Assembly (NCBI GenBank): GCA_905221605.1
Contig: CAJNDS010000369.1
Coordinates: forward strand, 664,501 to 728,500
Direction: 5' to 3'
Length of the DNA stretch: 64,000 nucleotides
DNA from: Symbiodinium natans
Taxonomy: Eukaryota > Sar > Dinophyceae > Suessiales > Symbiodiniaceae
Of the stretch, positions 32,135 through 41,717 are shown in pieces. The position numbers and the translations under genes are program-made. A model generated the notes under the pieces. The model was given only the letters and a program-made list of their open reading frames with translations. It had not been told where the DNA came from and did no database searches. Positions within the stretch are counted from its first letter, which is position 1; every line of letters starts with the position of its first letter.

Positions 32135-32240
32135 GCCGGAAGAAGTCGATGGAGCCCCCTCCTCGCGGCCATGAAGCCAGGCATGAACCGCCCCGAACCC
32201 CGCCATCGACAACACAAGCAAACACGCAAAGAAACAGTTA
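32135..32240 (+). CDS. Candidate exon, basic
   Basis: After CCCTGATGAG: GRSRWSPLLAAMKPGMNRPE then PRHRQHKQTRKETVK. Ends at a family F MITE. Confidence 0.35.
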
Positions 32241-32242
32241 AG

Positions 32243-32354
32243 CTAGGATGCCCGGTAGTACCCTTATTCCCTTTTTGGGGGTTTAGGTTCCCTTATAAAA
32301 CCCTTTCAGCAAAAAAGGGCACCCTTTTTAAGCCTAGGTTACTGGGCAGCCTAG
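32243..32354. mobile_element. MITE family F with 4-bp target duplication
   Basis: Ends CTAGGATGCCCGGTAGTA / TTACTGGGCAGCCTAG; TAAG on both sides (32239-32242, 32355-32358). Confidence 0.85.
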
Positions 32355-32690
32355 TAAGCCTGAAAGCCCTGAAACATCTAAACTTCCCTATAGTCAGACA
32401 GTGGAAGCTTTGGGGTTATCGCGAACCTAGTCTACTGTAGCTCCAAGAGAATCCTCGATTGTTTTACCCTTAATGTCACACCCCCCCTAGACTCCCCAGC
32501 CATTAGCCATGCAGACCTTCCTTTGCGGTTCGGCCAGCTACGCGGGAGTGACAAAAAAAACCCAACACACCCTAAACCCTAAACCCTAAACCTGACACCC
32601 TGCCGCTTGCATATTCGTCTGGAGCTGATTGGCGAGGCTTCGGATGTCACTCCTTAGGTTGATTGTCTGAAGAGCAGAGCATATCCACAG

Positions 32691-32738
32691 CCGAGACCAT
32701 CCCCCAAAACGTCAAGCTATGCAACATTTGGGATAAGG
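32691..32738 (+). CDS. Candidate exon, unknown protein
   Basis: ATCCACAG acceptor, ETIPQNVKLCNIWDK, donor GTTCAG. Confidence 0.4.
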
Positions 32739-32842
32739 GTTCAGTTTAGGGCCAGTTTAGGGTTTCAACCCTATCTAGGGTTTAGAGACCATTTAGGGCC
32801 AGTATTGGGTTGATGAGGGTGGCTGGGGAGATAGGACCCTAA

Positions 32843-32980
32843 GGGTCCATGTACCTCACTGTTGTATACTTGGGCCCCAAAAGTCCCTAAATAGGAGGTA
32901 CTTTACGGCCCAAGCCCTAAACCCTAAACCCTAAACCCGAAACCCAAGTATTCCTTATTTAGGTACATGGGCCCCAACCC
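32843..32980. mobile_element. MITE family I split by a telomeric insert
   Basis: Arms GGTCCATGTACC..TATACTTGGGCC and CAAGTATTCC..GGTACATGGGCC; 28 bp of CCCTAAA (32915-32942) sit between CCCAAG repeats (32909-32914, 32943-32948). Confidence 0.75.
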
Positions 32981-33149
32981 GGCAGAGCTCGCGGGGTCAA
33001 AAGGTACATGGGGCCCTGAGGGGGAGAGTTGAGAATCTGCGCCGTTGACTACCTCCACTCCTCCCACTCCTCAGCAGCCCCCCTCTCTCAAAACGGCCAG
33101 GGACGGGGTGGACTCCCCGGATAGCAAGGCGCCGCCACGTAGGGTGTAG

Positions 33150-33211
33150 GTGTTTAGGGTTTAGGGTTTAGGGTTTAGGGTTTAGGGTTTAGGGTTTAGG
33201 GTTTAGGGTTT
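33150..33211 (+). repeat. Telomeric tract (TTTAGGG)n
   Basis: About nine units after a candidate exon (33075-33138, donor GTAGGG). Confidence 0.97.
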
Positions 33212-33938
33212 CAAGTTGAGAGGGCTCAGGGTTCATGTTGTCTGGGCACAGTCATGTCTAAGCTCCACAACCCGGCATAGAGCCCTGTGCTCTGCACGTG
33301 CCTGCCTCTGGGAAGGCCTGAGCCCGGAACCCGAAAGCCCTAAACCCTAAACTCTTAAATTTGAAAGCTAAACCCAAAACCCTAAACCCTATACCCTATA
33401 CCCTATACCCTAAACCCTAAACCTAAACCCTAAACCCTAAACCTAAACCCCAAACCGCAGCTGCTCCAGCTGCGCGGGCATACACCCCGTCAGGTGCATC
33501 TCGTGCTGGGGTGGTCTTTTTGGGGGCGCGCACCTTCCTCGAGCGCGCAAGACCTGTTTTCTTTGTAGGCTAACTGCGACGTAAGAAACCTGAAAGAAAA
33601 TTCGGCCGAAGGGCACCGGCCCATAGCATCGTTGTAGATGGCCGGGGGTTTCAGTTTCAGGTTTTGGGTTTAGGGATCTTTCCGTAGCGCGAGAATAAGA
33701 ATCGGTAAGCATTTAGTGTCACGCAACATGTCAGCCACACCTCCAAGCGACTTTTCTGCGTTTGATGAAGTCGTTGTCGTGCAGTGTGTTTGTTTTTTTT
33801 TCCTGCTTGGCGGGTGGCAAACAAGCGCAAAGCCCAAAGCCCCAATGGGACGATGCAGACAAGCACATGCAAGAGCAAATCCAGAAATCCAGGAAAACCG
33901 GCCTCCTTATGAGCCTGAAACCCTCAACCGTGAACCTA

Positions 33939-34022
33939 AACCCTGAACCCTAAACCCTAAACCCTAAACCCTGAACCCTGAACCCTGAACCCTGAACCCT
34001 GAACCCTGAACCCTGAACCCTA
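33939..34022 (-). repeat. Telomeric-like tract, CCCTGAA variant
   Basis: CCCTAAA units pass into about nine CCCTGAA units. Confidence 0.95.
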
Positions 34023-34029
34023 GTTGCAG

Positions 34030-34082
34030 TGTAGGCTGTGCACGAGCTCCGGGAAGGACGCAAGCTCCGGGACACTCTGCCT
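34030..34082 (+). CDS. Candidate cysteine-containing exon
   Basis: AGTTGCAG acceptor, CRLCTSSGKDASSGTLCL, donor GTTGTTAGGG. Confidence 0.4.
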
Positions 34083-34167
34083 GTTGTTAGGGGAGTTCAG
34101 CGTTGGGCGGGCGAAAAGGGTTCGGAGTTGGGGTTGAAGAGGATTTAGGGTCTTTTATATTTTCCTT

Positions 34168-34266
34168 TTTTTTGGCGGGGGCCCGGGGGGGGGGGGGGGG
34201 GGGTGTTAGGGTTCTTGCAAAGCTTAGGTATCTTTTTTTTTTTTTTTGGGGGGGGGGGGGGGGGGG
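34168..34266. repeat. Two T-then-G homopolymer pairs
   Basis: T8..G about 20 at 34168-34203 and T15-G20 at 34231-34266. Confidence 0.95.
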
Positions 34267-34495
34267 TATGCCTTACTAACGGTGTGAATGTGCAAATTGC
34301 TAGATTACCAGGGACCCGGTCTGTTTGAGGGCTTGCACTTGCAATGTTTTGATGCTGGCGGGCAGGGAGGGGGTGAGGTGGGCTCAGAACTGTTTTCCTG
34401 TGCCCACACCCCTAACCCTAAACCCTAAGCCTTAAATCCCAAACCCTAGACCCTAGACCCTAAACTCTAAACCTGAATCGAACCCAGCCCACAAG

Positions 34496-34773
34496 AGATC
34501 AGGAAGATCGGCTGAAGAGGCGGAGCGGCAAGGAAGATGGGAGGGATAGGAGCACCTGCGGCAGCAAATCAGAAACAGGCTTCGGGTTCAAGGGACCAAA
34601 TGAGCCCTATAAGGTATATATATATATATATATGGCTCATATACCCTAATCATTAGGGATTGTAGTAGTATAGGGCATATGACCCAATTTTAGTGTTCCT
34701 TTGGTCTCCAAGGAAGGTTCAGGGTTGCTGACGACCAATCCAATCGGCGTCTTGGCTTCCCTGCGTGTGCAAA
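34496..34773 (+). CDS. Two candidate exons with a MITE as the intron
   Basis: 34496-34586: (R)DQEDRLKRRSGKEDGRDRST then CGSKSETGFGF. The family G MITE (34587-34712) follows. The next block starts right after CCAAG, reads RFRVADDQSNRRLGFPACA, and ends at consensus donor GTAAGA (34774). Confidence 0.5.
34587..34712. mobile_element. MITE family G
   Basis: GGACCAAATGAGCCC..TTCCTTTGGTCTCCAAG; includes (TA)n at 34615-34634. Confidence 0.75.
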
Positions 34774-35002
34774 GTAAGAACATAGACAGAATGGCAAGAC
34801 ATTGTACTAAAGAATACTACTCTTGCCGTTCCCATATCACTCTGATTCCAACACCCTGACAGCTCTGAGTTGCTGATGCTCGACGATTCTCCTTCCGGCC
34901 CATGTTCCGCCCATGTGTTTTTTCTTCATTTTCTCCGTATATGTTCATATTATACGTTATTTCATGTTTTCTTATCTTTTTTGTTTCTCTCTTCTCTCTT
35001 CT

Positions 35003-35010
<8 letters not shown>

Positions 35011-35046
<36 letters not shown>
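35011..35046. repeat. (CT)n microsatellite
   Basis: About 17 CT units. Confidence 0.95.
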
Positions 35047-35047
<1 letters not shown>

Positions 35048-35109
35048 ACAACACACAGGGTTTAGGGTTTAGGGCGGTTTAGGGGTTAGGGTTTTGAAGC
35101 CGTTCCAAG

Positions 35110-35190
35110 AGCAATTTCGCGCCTTGTTCAGCACTCTGGCTGGGCGCGATGTCGGGCTTATGTTGTTTTGCTATGAGTCTCCAATATATA
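35110..35190 (+). CDS. Candidate exon, hydrophobic (possible membrane segment)
   Basis: GTTCCAAG acceptor, SNFAPCSALWLGAMSGLCCF(AMSL). Ends at a family G MITE. Confidence 0.4.
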
Positions 35191-35346
35191 CCTTGGGGGC
35201 CACATGAACCCTAAAAGGGTTTATGGCTCATGCACCTTAATAGGGGTTTTCTGGTTCATGTACCTTAACAGGGGTTATACCAGTATAGGAGAATATGACC
35301 CCCCCCCCCCCCCCCCCCCCAATTGTGTGTTTCATTTGGCCCCAAG
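35191..35346. mobile_element. MITE family G with poly-C, internal repeat
   Basis: CCTTGGGGGCCACATGAACC..TTCATTTGGCCCCAAG. GGTTCATGTACCTTAAC repeats GGCTCATGCACCTTAAT; C22 at 35299-35320. Confidence 0.75.
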
Positions 35347-35513
35347 GATGCGCCGAGGTAGAACCAGATATTCACCAATGTCAGCAACATAGACCCCACC
35401 TCATGAAAAGTAGAGGGTTGAAGCTCGCAGTTCTCCCTCTTTGCTGTAGAGCGGAGCACTTTCCTCACAGATACCCCCTTTTTCCCAATAGCCCTAAGCC
35501 TTCAGGCCAACCG
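35347..35513 (+). CDS. Candidate long exon starting at a MITE end
   Basis: 167 bp open from directly after CCCAAG: CAEVEPDIHQCQQHRPHLMK, SRGLKLAVLPLCCRAEHFPH, RYPLFPNSPKPSGQP; donor GTACCAG. Unknown protein. Confidence 0.5.
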
Positions 35514-35606
35514 GTACCAGAATAGGGATCCGAATTTTTCAAGGGAGCCATTAGATTCATGAACTCTCAACCCCCAACCCCCTGAACTACACTGCCCAAT
35601 TCCAAG

Positions 35607-35663
35607 GGGAGAGTCGAAACGGGCGCAGCAACTGGCGCGATCTCCCCGACGCGGCTGCCTCAG
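35607..35663 (+). CDS. Candidate exon
   Basis: ATTCCAAG acceptor, ESRNGRSNWRDLPDAAAS, donor CAG|GTCAAA. Confidence 0.4.
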
Positions 35664-35874
35664 GTCAAACACCTTTAACGCCTTATGGCTGTTAGGATGC
35701 AGGCTATGGGACTTCGGGTTTAAGGCCTGTTAAGGCAAAACGGAAAAAAGGGGGTGCAGAGGTCTTAGGGTTTAGGGTTTAGGAAAAGAAGGGTAGGGTG
35801 TATCGGATTTAGGGGTTCATAAAATATCAACCCGCAACTTTGAAAGCCCGGCTGCTCCTCCACCCCCCACAAAG

Positions 35875-35940
35875 ATGATGGTCTGGTGTTCTGTCCATTG
35901 CCCCTCGCGAGGTTGGGGAAGCCTGCTCCTCTACACTTCT
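35875..35940 (+). CDS. Candidate exon ending at GTTTAGGG
   Basis: 22 codons MMVWCSVHCPSRGWGSLLLY(TS), donor exactly GTTTAGGG. Confidence 0.4.
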
Positions 35941-36223
35941 GTTTAGGGTGTGGGGTTAGGGTTTAGGTTTTAGGTAGGTCTTAAGGTTCAGTGTAGAAGA
36001 AGCTGCAATGGGCGGCGTCGCCCCACCTCCTATTCTCCTATTCTCGGCCCAAAATCCTTGACCGACACTGAAACTCTGCGCAATTTCTCGGCAAGTCCTG
36101 ACACCTGACGGACCCGACAGCCCAAACCAAGAAGCCCGAATCCCCCTCACAATGCCTTAAACCTAACCTGTAACCCAAGCCTGACAAACCCTAAAGCCTG
36201 CTTCCGAAACTCCAACCCCAAAC

Positions 36224-36329
36224 CTACTATTTGCTTAACAACCCCAAAAGAATGAAACATAAGAATCCCCATGTTACTCTTATAAGGAAGAATATTTGTA
36301 TGTTTGGGGAGTTCATAAACAATTCGCAG
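36224..36329. mobile_element. MITE family A with 4-bp target duplication
   Basis: CTACTATTTGCTTAACAACC..AATTCGCAG with AAAC on both sides (36220-36223, 36330-36333). Confidence 0.8.
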
Positions 36330-36791
36330 AAACCCCGAAGCCTAAACCCCAGGTCCGCGATGTCAGGGACAGGTGAGTTGCACCTCTGAGGGGCAGCCAG
36401 ATCAAAACACGAATCTCAAGAAAAGGGCTTTCGGATTTTAGCGTTTTCGGGCTTTGCTTCGATAGACCTTATATGCGGTTGTGAATGGTTTAGGGGTCTC
36501 CATGGCTGGAGCCCAGGTGTCAACTCTGTGAGGTAGGCCCTTGAGTGATCTTACGCCCCAACCTCTGAGCTAAACCCCAATGGATATGCGGGGGGGCCAA
36601 AAAAATGCACCTCTTGTCAGAGGGCTTCTTAGTGCCAACCCAGTATATAGACCTTCATCTCCAGCAGTCGGCGTTGGTGGCCCGGTTTCTTCCGGGCGCA
36701 GGGTCTATTGCAGGGGGCGGAAGAAGGACCACCCAAAAACCCTAAACCCCAAACCCTAAACCCTAAACCCCAAATCCTACACCCTAAACAG

Positions 36792-36876
36792 TTTTCGTGG
36801 CTGTCCTGGGAGCTTTGTCGTGTCACACCCACGCACATCCCTTCCTCGACCCGAGTTGCAAGGGCACGATATGGGG
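36792..36876 (+). CDS. Candidate exon, continues at 37165
   Basis: CTAAACAG acceptor, FVAVLGALSCHTHAHPFLDP then SCKGTIWG, donor GTTTCC. With 37165-37199 (ADFDHVGYPLG) the frame is kept: TIWG-ADFDHVGYPLG. Unknown protein. Confidence 0.5.
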
Positions 36877-36903
36877 GTTTCCAAAGTTAGGGGGGTACCG
36901 TTT

Positions 36904-36932
36904 AGGGTTTAGGGTATAGGGTTTAGGGTTTA
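36904..36932 (+). repeat. Short telomeric insert with 13-bp duplication
   Basis: Four TTTAGGG-type units between GGGGGTACCGTTT (36891-36903) and the same 13 bases (36933-36945). Confidence 0.9.
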
Positions 36933-36946
36933 GGGGGTACCGTTTT

Positions 36947-37047
36947 CTACTGTTTGCTTAAGAATCAAAAAGAAATGTAATCCCTATATTACCCCTATAA
37001 GGAAGAGCATATGTTTATTGTTTGGGGGGTTCTTAAGCAACTTGTAG
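36947..37047. mobile_element. MITE family A with 4-bp target duplication
   Basis: CTACTGTTTGCTTAAGAA..TTCTTAAGCAACTTGTAG; TTTT on both sides. Confidence 0.82.
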
Positions 37048-37164
37048 TTTTGGGGGGGTCTCTTTAAGGGGATTTCTATTCCATTTGGAATGGGGTATGT
37101 TGGGAAATGCCTAGAATGTACTGGGTTTACGATACCCGTTCGAGTTAGCACTCTTGAGCAACAG

Positions 37165-37199
37165 AGCTGACTTCGACCATGTGGGGTATCCTCTCGGGG
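37165..37199 (+). CDS. Candidate exon ending at GTTTAGGG
   Basis: GAGCAACAG acceptor, ADFDHVGYPLG in phase with 36792-36876. A TTTAGGG array (37200-37263) follows. The next block, 37295-37425, is open in two frames (one reads ELHPKHSEEEGPRRPEQGIR). Confidence 0.45.
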
Positions 37200-37264
37200 G
37201 TTTAGGGTTTAGGGTTTAGGGTTTAGGGTTTAGGGTTTAGGGTTTAGGGTTTAGGGTTTAGGGT

Positions 37265-37286
37265 CCACTCTTTTAACAAAAGAGTG
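37265..37286. other. Hairpin
   Basis: CACTCTTTT AACA AAAGAGTG, a perfect short stem directly after a telomeric tract. Confidence 0.6.
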
Positions 37287-37848
37287 GCAAACAGCGAGCT
37301 CCATCCCAAGCATTCGGAGGAGGAAGGGCCCCGTCGCCCCGAACAGGGGATCCGGCCGGACTCGGAACAGCCGATCCCCCCCTATGCGCGACCTGGCGAA
37401 GTAGAGACAAAGCTTGACCTGGGAAGGCTATAGCTTTAGATGGGGGTTTACGATAGTCAGGGATCCCGGATAGAGACCCCCAAATAACAGGATCCCCTTG
37501 TAGTAAGGACCCCAACAAGGGACTTTACCGGGACATTAACATGCCCTGAAATCGACAACAGGTTTCAGAAGTTCATAGGTCTGGCTCTGGATCGGTGCAC
37601 GCGCTAAACCCGTAAACCCTAAACCCTAAACCCTAAACCCAAAGCCCACACACAAGAACCCTTCTGGCTCTTCGCGGGCCGGACGCCTTGAACGATTTTC
37701 AGGTTGCGGGGCTTTGTTGCTCAGGCTCCTTATCGGGTAAACCCTAAACCCGAAACCCTAAACCCTAAACTTAAGAAGCTAAGGGCATTCAGCTCTCGCA
37801 CCCTCCCTTTGTTATATCCCAAGCCCGAAGCACCCTAAGCTCATACAG

Positions 37849-37946
37849 GAGCGCCCGCTGATTCTTCCGCGTGCTCAGGGTTTTCGAACTCTACAGTGGG
37901 GCCAACCCTATCGACCTTACACCAAATATTGCTTTAAACCCTTGAG
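37849..37946 (+). CDS. Candidate exon, unknown protein
   Basis: CTCATACAG acceptor, ERPLILPRAQGFRTLQWGQP then YRPYTKYCFKPL, donor GAG|GTGTGT. Confidence 0.45.
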
Positions 37947-38422
37947 GTGTGTGAGGGTCAAGGTCTTTAGATGATTTTTGGAGCATCCTGTTTGGGGGTG
38001 ACGGTGGTCGTACAGGGCTGCTAGGTTCATATAGGGATGATGGGTACCCTTAACCCGAAGCCCTAAAGGCCCAGACAGGATTCAATAAAGGCGAATCTTC
38101 AAGCCCCAAAGACTCTAACAACCCCCACCCCCCAGCGCAGGTCGACTTCGGTGCCGTGGCACGGCCGGCCGCGGCCACAGGGGCCTACTTTCTGTGGCCT
38201 CCCCCCAAAACCCTAGGCCCTAAGCCCTAACCCTCCCCCCCACTGGAAAAAAGGAGCAAATATGTAAACCTTAAACCCTGAACCCTGCACCACTACCCTG
38301 CACCCTATAAACCATAATAATCTGCCGTGCTCGGGAAAGAGTGACTCCGGTAAAAACACCCTAATCGTTTCTGGGCCGCTTTCCCCCCGTTTTCCGCACC
38401 TCTTGATCTCCGAAATACAGAG

Positions 38423-38455
38423 GATGGCAGCTTCTTCGTCGTCGGAGGCCTGCGG
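38423..38455 (+). CDS. Kelch-like exon fragment
   Basis: ACAGAG acceptor, DGSFFVVGGLR, donor GTTGGGGC. DGS-x-VVGG is the usual start of a Kelch blade. Short, so tentative. Confidence 0.4.
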
Positions 38456-38730
38456 GTTGGGGCTTCAGGGGTTTTAGGATTTAGGGTTTAGGGTTTTGGG
38501 GTTTTGGGTGTTGGGGTTGTAGGGTTTTAGGGTTTAGGGGTGTTTGGGTTTAGGGTTTTTGGGAAAGAGGGAGGTTTTTAGAGGTTTTAGGGTTTGAGAG
38601 GTTTAGGGTTTTAGGGCTCCTAGGGTGTCAAGGGTTGAGGGCTCCAGGGTGTACAAGGGCTGTGCTGTTCGCGAAGCCTGTTGACACATGGTCTTCTTGT
38701 TGGTTGCAAGGGCGTGTTGTTTGGGCGGGC

Positions 38731-39060
38731 GGTTTGGGGTTTGGGGTTTGGGGTTTGGGGTTTGGGGTTTGGGGTTTGGGGTTTGGGGTTTGGGGTTTGG
38801 GGTTTGGGGTTTGGGGTTTGGGGTTTGGTGTTTGGGGTTTGGGGTTTGGGTTTTGGGGTTTGGGGTTTGGGGTTTGGGGTTTGGGGTTTGGGGTTTGGGG
38901 TTTGGGGTTTGGGGTTTGGGGTTTGGGGTTTGGGGTTGGGGGTTTGGGGTTGGGGTTTGGGGTTTGGGGTTTGGGGTTTGGGGTTTGGGGTTTGGGGTTT
39001 GGGGTTTGGGGTTTGGGGTTTGGGGTTTGGGGTTTGGGGTTTAGGGTTTAGGGTTTAGGG
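38731..39060 (+). repeat. (TTTGGGG)n array, about 44 units
   Basis: Very homogeneous TTTGGGG with five or six variant units, ending in three TTTAGGG. All three frames read as GFGVWGL-type ORFs, which are not genes. Confidence 0.98.
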
Positions 39061-39162
39061 CTAGGGTTAAGGCCTATTTAAGCCTATTTCTAGCTTCCTG
39101 TTCTTCTGACTCGGGCCCCTTGGTCGCCAGCTCCATCAGCTTGGGAGCCCACTGGTGCCCTA

Positions 39163-39197
39163 TACGTTTTTTTTTTTTTTTTTTTTTGGGGGGGGGT
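39163..39197. repeat. T22-G9 homopolymer pair
   Basis: T run directly followed by G run. Confidence 0.95.
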
Positions 39198-39224
39198 TCA
39201 AGGTTCCCGTGTAAAGTAAAACAA

Positions 39225-39356
39225 CCACGAATTGCATAAGAACCCCTAAAATAGTAAAAATATTTCTCCTTATAAGGCACTGTAGGGAGTATGTTATTTA
39301 TAATTTTTTTCTATATATGTATATTTTTTGGGGGGGGTTCTTAAGCAAAATAGTAG
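39225..39356. mobile_element. MITE family A with 4-bp target duplication
   Basis: CCACGAATTGCATAAGAACC..GGTTCTTAAGCAAAATAGTAG with ACAA on both sides (39221-39224, 39357-39360). Confidence 0.82.
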
Positions 39357-39747
39357 ACAAGGGTACCCTTATCATCATATGGTTCCTGGGGTACCAAGTA
39401 GGCCTCTGGCCCAAGATGTTAGGAGTTGTTTGTTTCTGCCAGCAGGGGCTATGAGGCTTCATAAGCCCCTAACCGACCCTATAAAGGGCCCTTTCAAGGG
39501 GTTAGAGGGTATAAGAGCCCATGTAGGTGTTTTCGGTTTTCGAGGGGCAAAACGCATCCACAAGATGAACAGAAGCCCATAGCAGGGCCAAGGCAGGCTC
39601 CCTGAGATCCTAAACCCTGAACCCTACAGCCGCAACAGCACCCAAAACCTTGAGCCCTACTAAACCCTAAACCCTGAACCCTGAACCCTAAACCCTAAAC
39701 CCTAAACCCTAAACCCTAAACCCTGAACCCTAACGGTGGTAGTAAAG

Positions 39748-39800
39748 GCCGTGATGACTTTCAGAACTTCGGCGACGTTTGGACAGGGAACCCGGAAGGC
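39748..39800 (+). CDS. Kelch-like exon fragment
   Basis: After AGTAAAG: RDDFQNFGDVWTGNPEGWTS. The GDVW..GW spacing parallels NDVW at 55340. A GT (GTTTGG) inside could shorten the exon. Confidence 0.4.
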
Positions 39801-39876
39801 TGGACATCAGACTGCAGGGGGGGGGGAGGGGGGTTAAAGGGTCAGGGGGTTTAGGGTGAGGGGGTTTTGGGGTGTT

Positions 39877-40395
39877 TCAAGGTTTCAGATTTGGTCCAGA
39901 TTCGGGTTCTGGGACGTAGGTTTTAGGGCTTGAGGGCCTGTAGGGTTTGGGGCTTAGGGCAGGCCTCGCTTCACAGTCACCACGAGTTCTGCAAGGTTGT
40001 ACCAGGTTCAAGCCTTCTGTTGGGAGGCAGTTGGCGACGGCTGGTTGACACAGCCCCCTTTCGGCCGCGGCATGGACACGCATTACTGTGCACGAGGCCT
40101 TGCGGTCTGTGATGTGCAATGAAGGGTCGAGGGCTCCCGGTGTTGCATGTGCGTAGTTCTCTAAAACTATACTATAACTATACTGTATATCATAGGGGAC
40201 CAAAACAGGTACCGCAGTTTCGAGAAACACCCTTGTACGCCAATGTTGTTTTGTAAGCCAACAAAAAGGGTTGCCCCATATCGAGCGCCCGAACCGACAA
40301 GCGCATCTCGCACATGCCTTGCTGCACATGTCTCTCAGACGCTCGCATGTCAGAGTGGAGTCTTGCAGGGCGAATTGGAAGGGCACAGTGACCAT
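39877..40395 (-). CDS. Long minus-strand open frame (172 codons), unknown
   Basis: No motif recognised. Plus-strand frames in the same region (40271-40477, 39977 onward) are also open. Strand unresolved. Confidence 0.2.
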   Translation of the reverse strand: MVTVPFQFALQDSTLTCERLRDMCSKACARCACRFGRSIWGNPFCWLTKQHWRTRVFLETAVPVLVPYDIQYSYSIVLENYAHATPGALDPSLHITDRKASCTVMRVHAAAERGLCQPAVANCLPTEGLNLVQPCRTRGDCEARPALSPKPYRPSSPKTYVPEPESGPNLKP

Positions 40396-40508
40396 TCATG
40401 GACTATATCACCCCGAAAGGTCTGAATTGGGTGTCGGGTTCAGGGCGTGCCCGTGTTGGGTAAGCATGCTGCTTTGAGCTTGTCAGGGCTGCACAACTAG
40501 GGGTTTAG

Positions 40509-40558
40509 GGCCCTCGTCCTCCATCATGGATGAGATTGAGAAGCTCATGGAGCTGAAG
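40509..40558 (+). CDS. Candidate exon with telomeric TTTAG acceptor
   Basis: GGGTTTAG|GG, frame PSSSIMDEIEKLMELK, donor AAG|GTGACT. The acceptor is the telomeric unit itself. Confidence 0.45.
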
Positions 40559-40749
40559 GTGACTTCGAGCCTGGGCTCCAGGATTTTGGAGTTGCAGGGC
40601 TTCAGAATTTCGGGTTGAGGTAGTTTAGGGTTTAGGATTTAGGGTTTAGGGTTTAGGGCTGCGAAGGGCCTTTTGGTTGTTGTTCTTGGCATGTGTGTAC
40701 TCATATGTCTCGGCTTAGGGCATTTAGTTCTATAGTTCCCTTTGCCAAG

Positions 40750-40809
40750 GCCTGCCTGAAGCCCCCACTGCACGCCTTCGCTTGGGCATGTGTTGCCACT
40801 GCACCCCCA
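40750..40809 (+). CDS. Candidate exon ending at GTTTAGGG
   Basis: CTTTGCCAAG acceptor, 20 codons ACLKPPLHAFAWACVATAPP, donor GTTTAGGG. Confidence 0.45.
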
Positions 40810-41098
40810 GTTTAGGGTTTAGGGTTTAGGGTTGAGGGTTGAGGGTTTAGGGTTTAGGCAAGGTCCACTTCGGGTTCAATGAGTCTCTTGTTTTCACTCA
40901 AACAGCTACGCCATCCTGAAGCAAGAGTTGAGAGGCCCGATGAAACCCTATAAGCCCGAAAGCCTAGAACAACGTGCAGGATACGGCACGAAGAATAACC
41001 CAATGACCATAAACTCCTGAGCCCTAAACCCTCTAGCCCTAGCACCCAATGACCCTACAGCCCTAAACCCTAAACCCTAAACCCTGAACCCCATGCAG

Positions 41099-41179
41099 TC
41101 AGGAAGAAGCCCTCTTCTTTCTACACCCGGGCGGCCGCAACATTCCTCCGGGGGACCCGCGACAAGGATGCCGGGGCAA
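41099..41179 (+). CDS. Candidate exon, three open frames
   Basis: CCATGCAG acceptor; best frame RKKPSSFYTRAAATFLRGTR(DKDAGA), donor GTCGGG. Confidence 0.35.
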
Positions 41180-41367
41180 GTCGGGTTGGGGGCTCGGGAG
41201 ACTTCGGAGTTGGGTTCTTGAACCCTAAACTCTAAACAGCCCCTAAACAGCCAAAACCCTAAACCCTAAACAGCCAAAACCCTAAACCCTAAACCCTAAA
41301 CAGCCTAAACCCTAAACCCTAAACCCTAAACCTCTCTGACATATATAATTTAAATGTTGGAGAGTTG

Positions 41368-41717
41368 CTGGGCAAGGTCGCCGTTTTACTGGGCAAGGTC
41401 GCCTTTTTACTGGGCAAGGTCGCCGTTTTACTGGGCAAGGTCGCCCGTTTTACTGGGCAAGGTCAGTTCGGTCAAAAAAGTCGACCTTACCCAGTAAAAC
41501 GGCGACCTTGCCAAGTAAAACGGCGACCTTCCTCTCCTGCCCAGTCAAAATGCGACCTTGGACCCCGAAGGTCGCCGTTTTACTGGGCAAGGTCGCCTTT
41601 TTACTGGGCAAGGTCGCCGTTTTACTGGGCAAGGTCGCCGTTTTACTGGGCAAGGTCGCCGTTTTACTGGGCAAGGTCGCTGTTTTACTGGGCAAGGTCG
41701 CCGTTTTACTGGGCACG
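41368..41717. repeat. 21-bp tandem repeat with an inverted central segment
   Basis: Unit GGTCGCCGTTTTACTGGGCAA: about 4.5 copies at 41368-41463, two to three diverged copies in reverse at 41483-41557, then seven copies forward at 41569-41717. All frames give VAVLLGK-type peptides. The inverted centre can pair with either arm. Confidence 0.95.

Noticed and set aside
38635-39058. ORFs of 118-138 codons reading GFGVWGL repeats
   Set aside because: They translate the TTTGGGG array in all three frames; a 7-bp repeat without stops gives long ORFs automatically.
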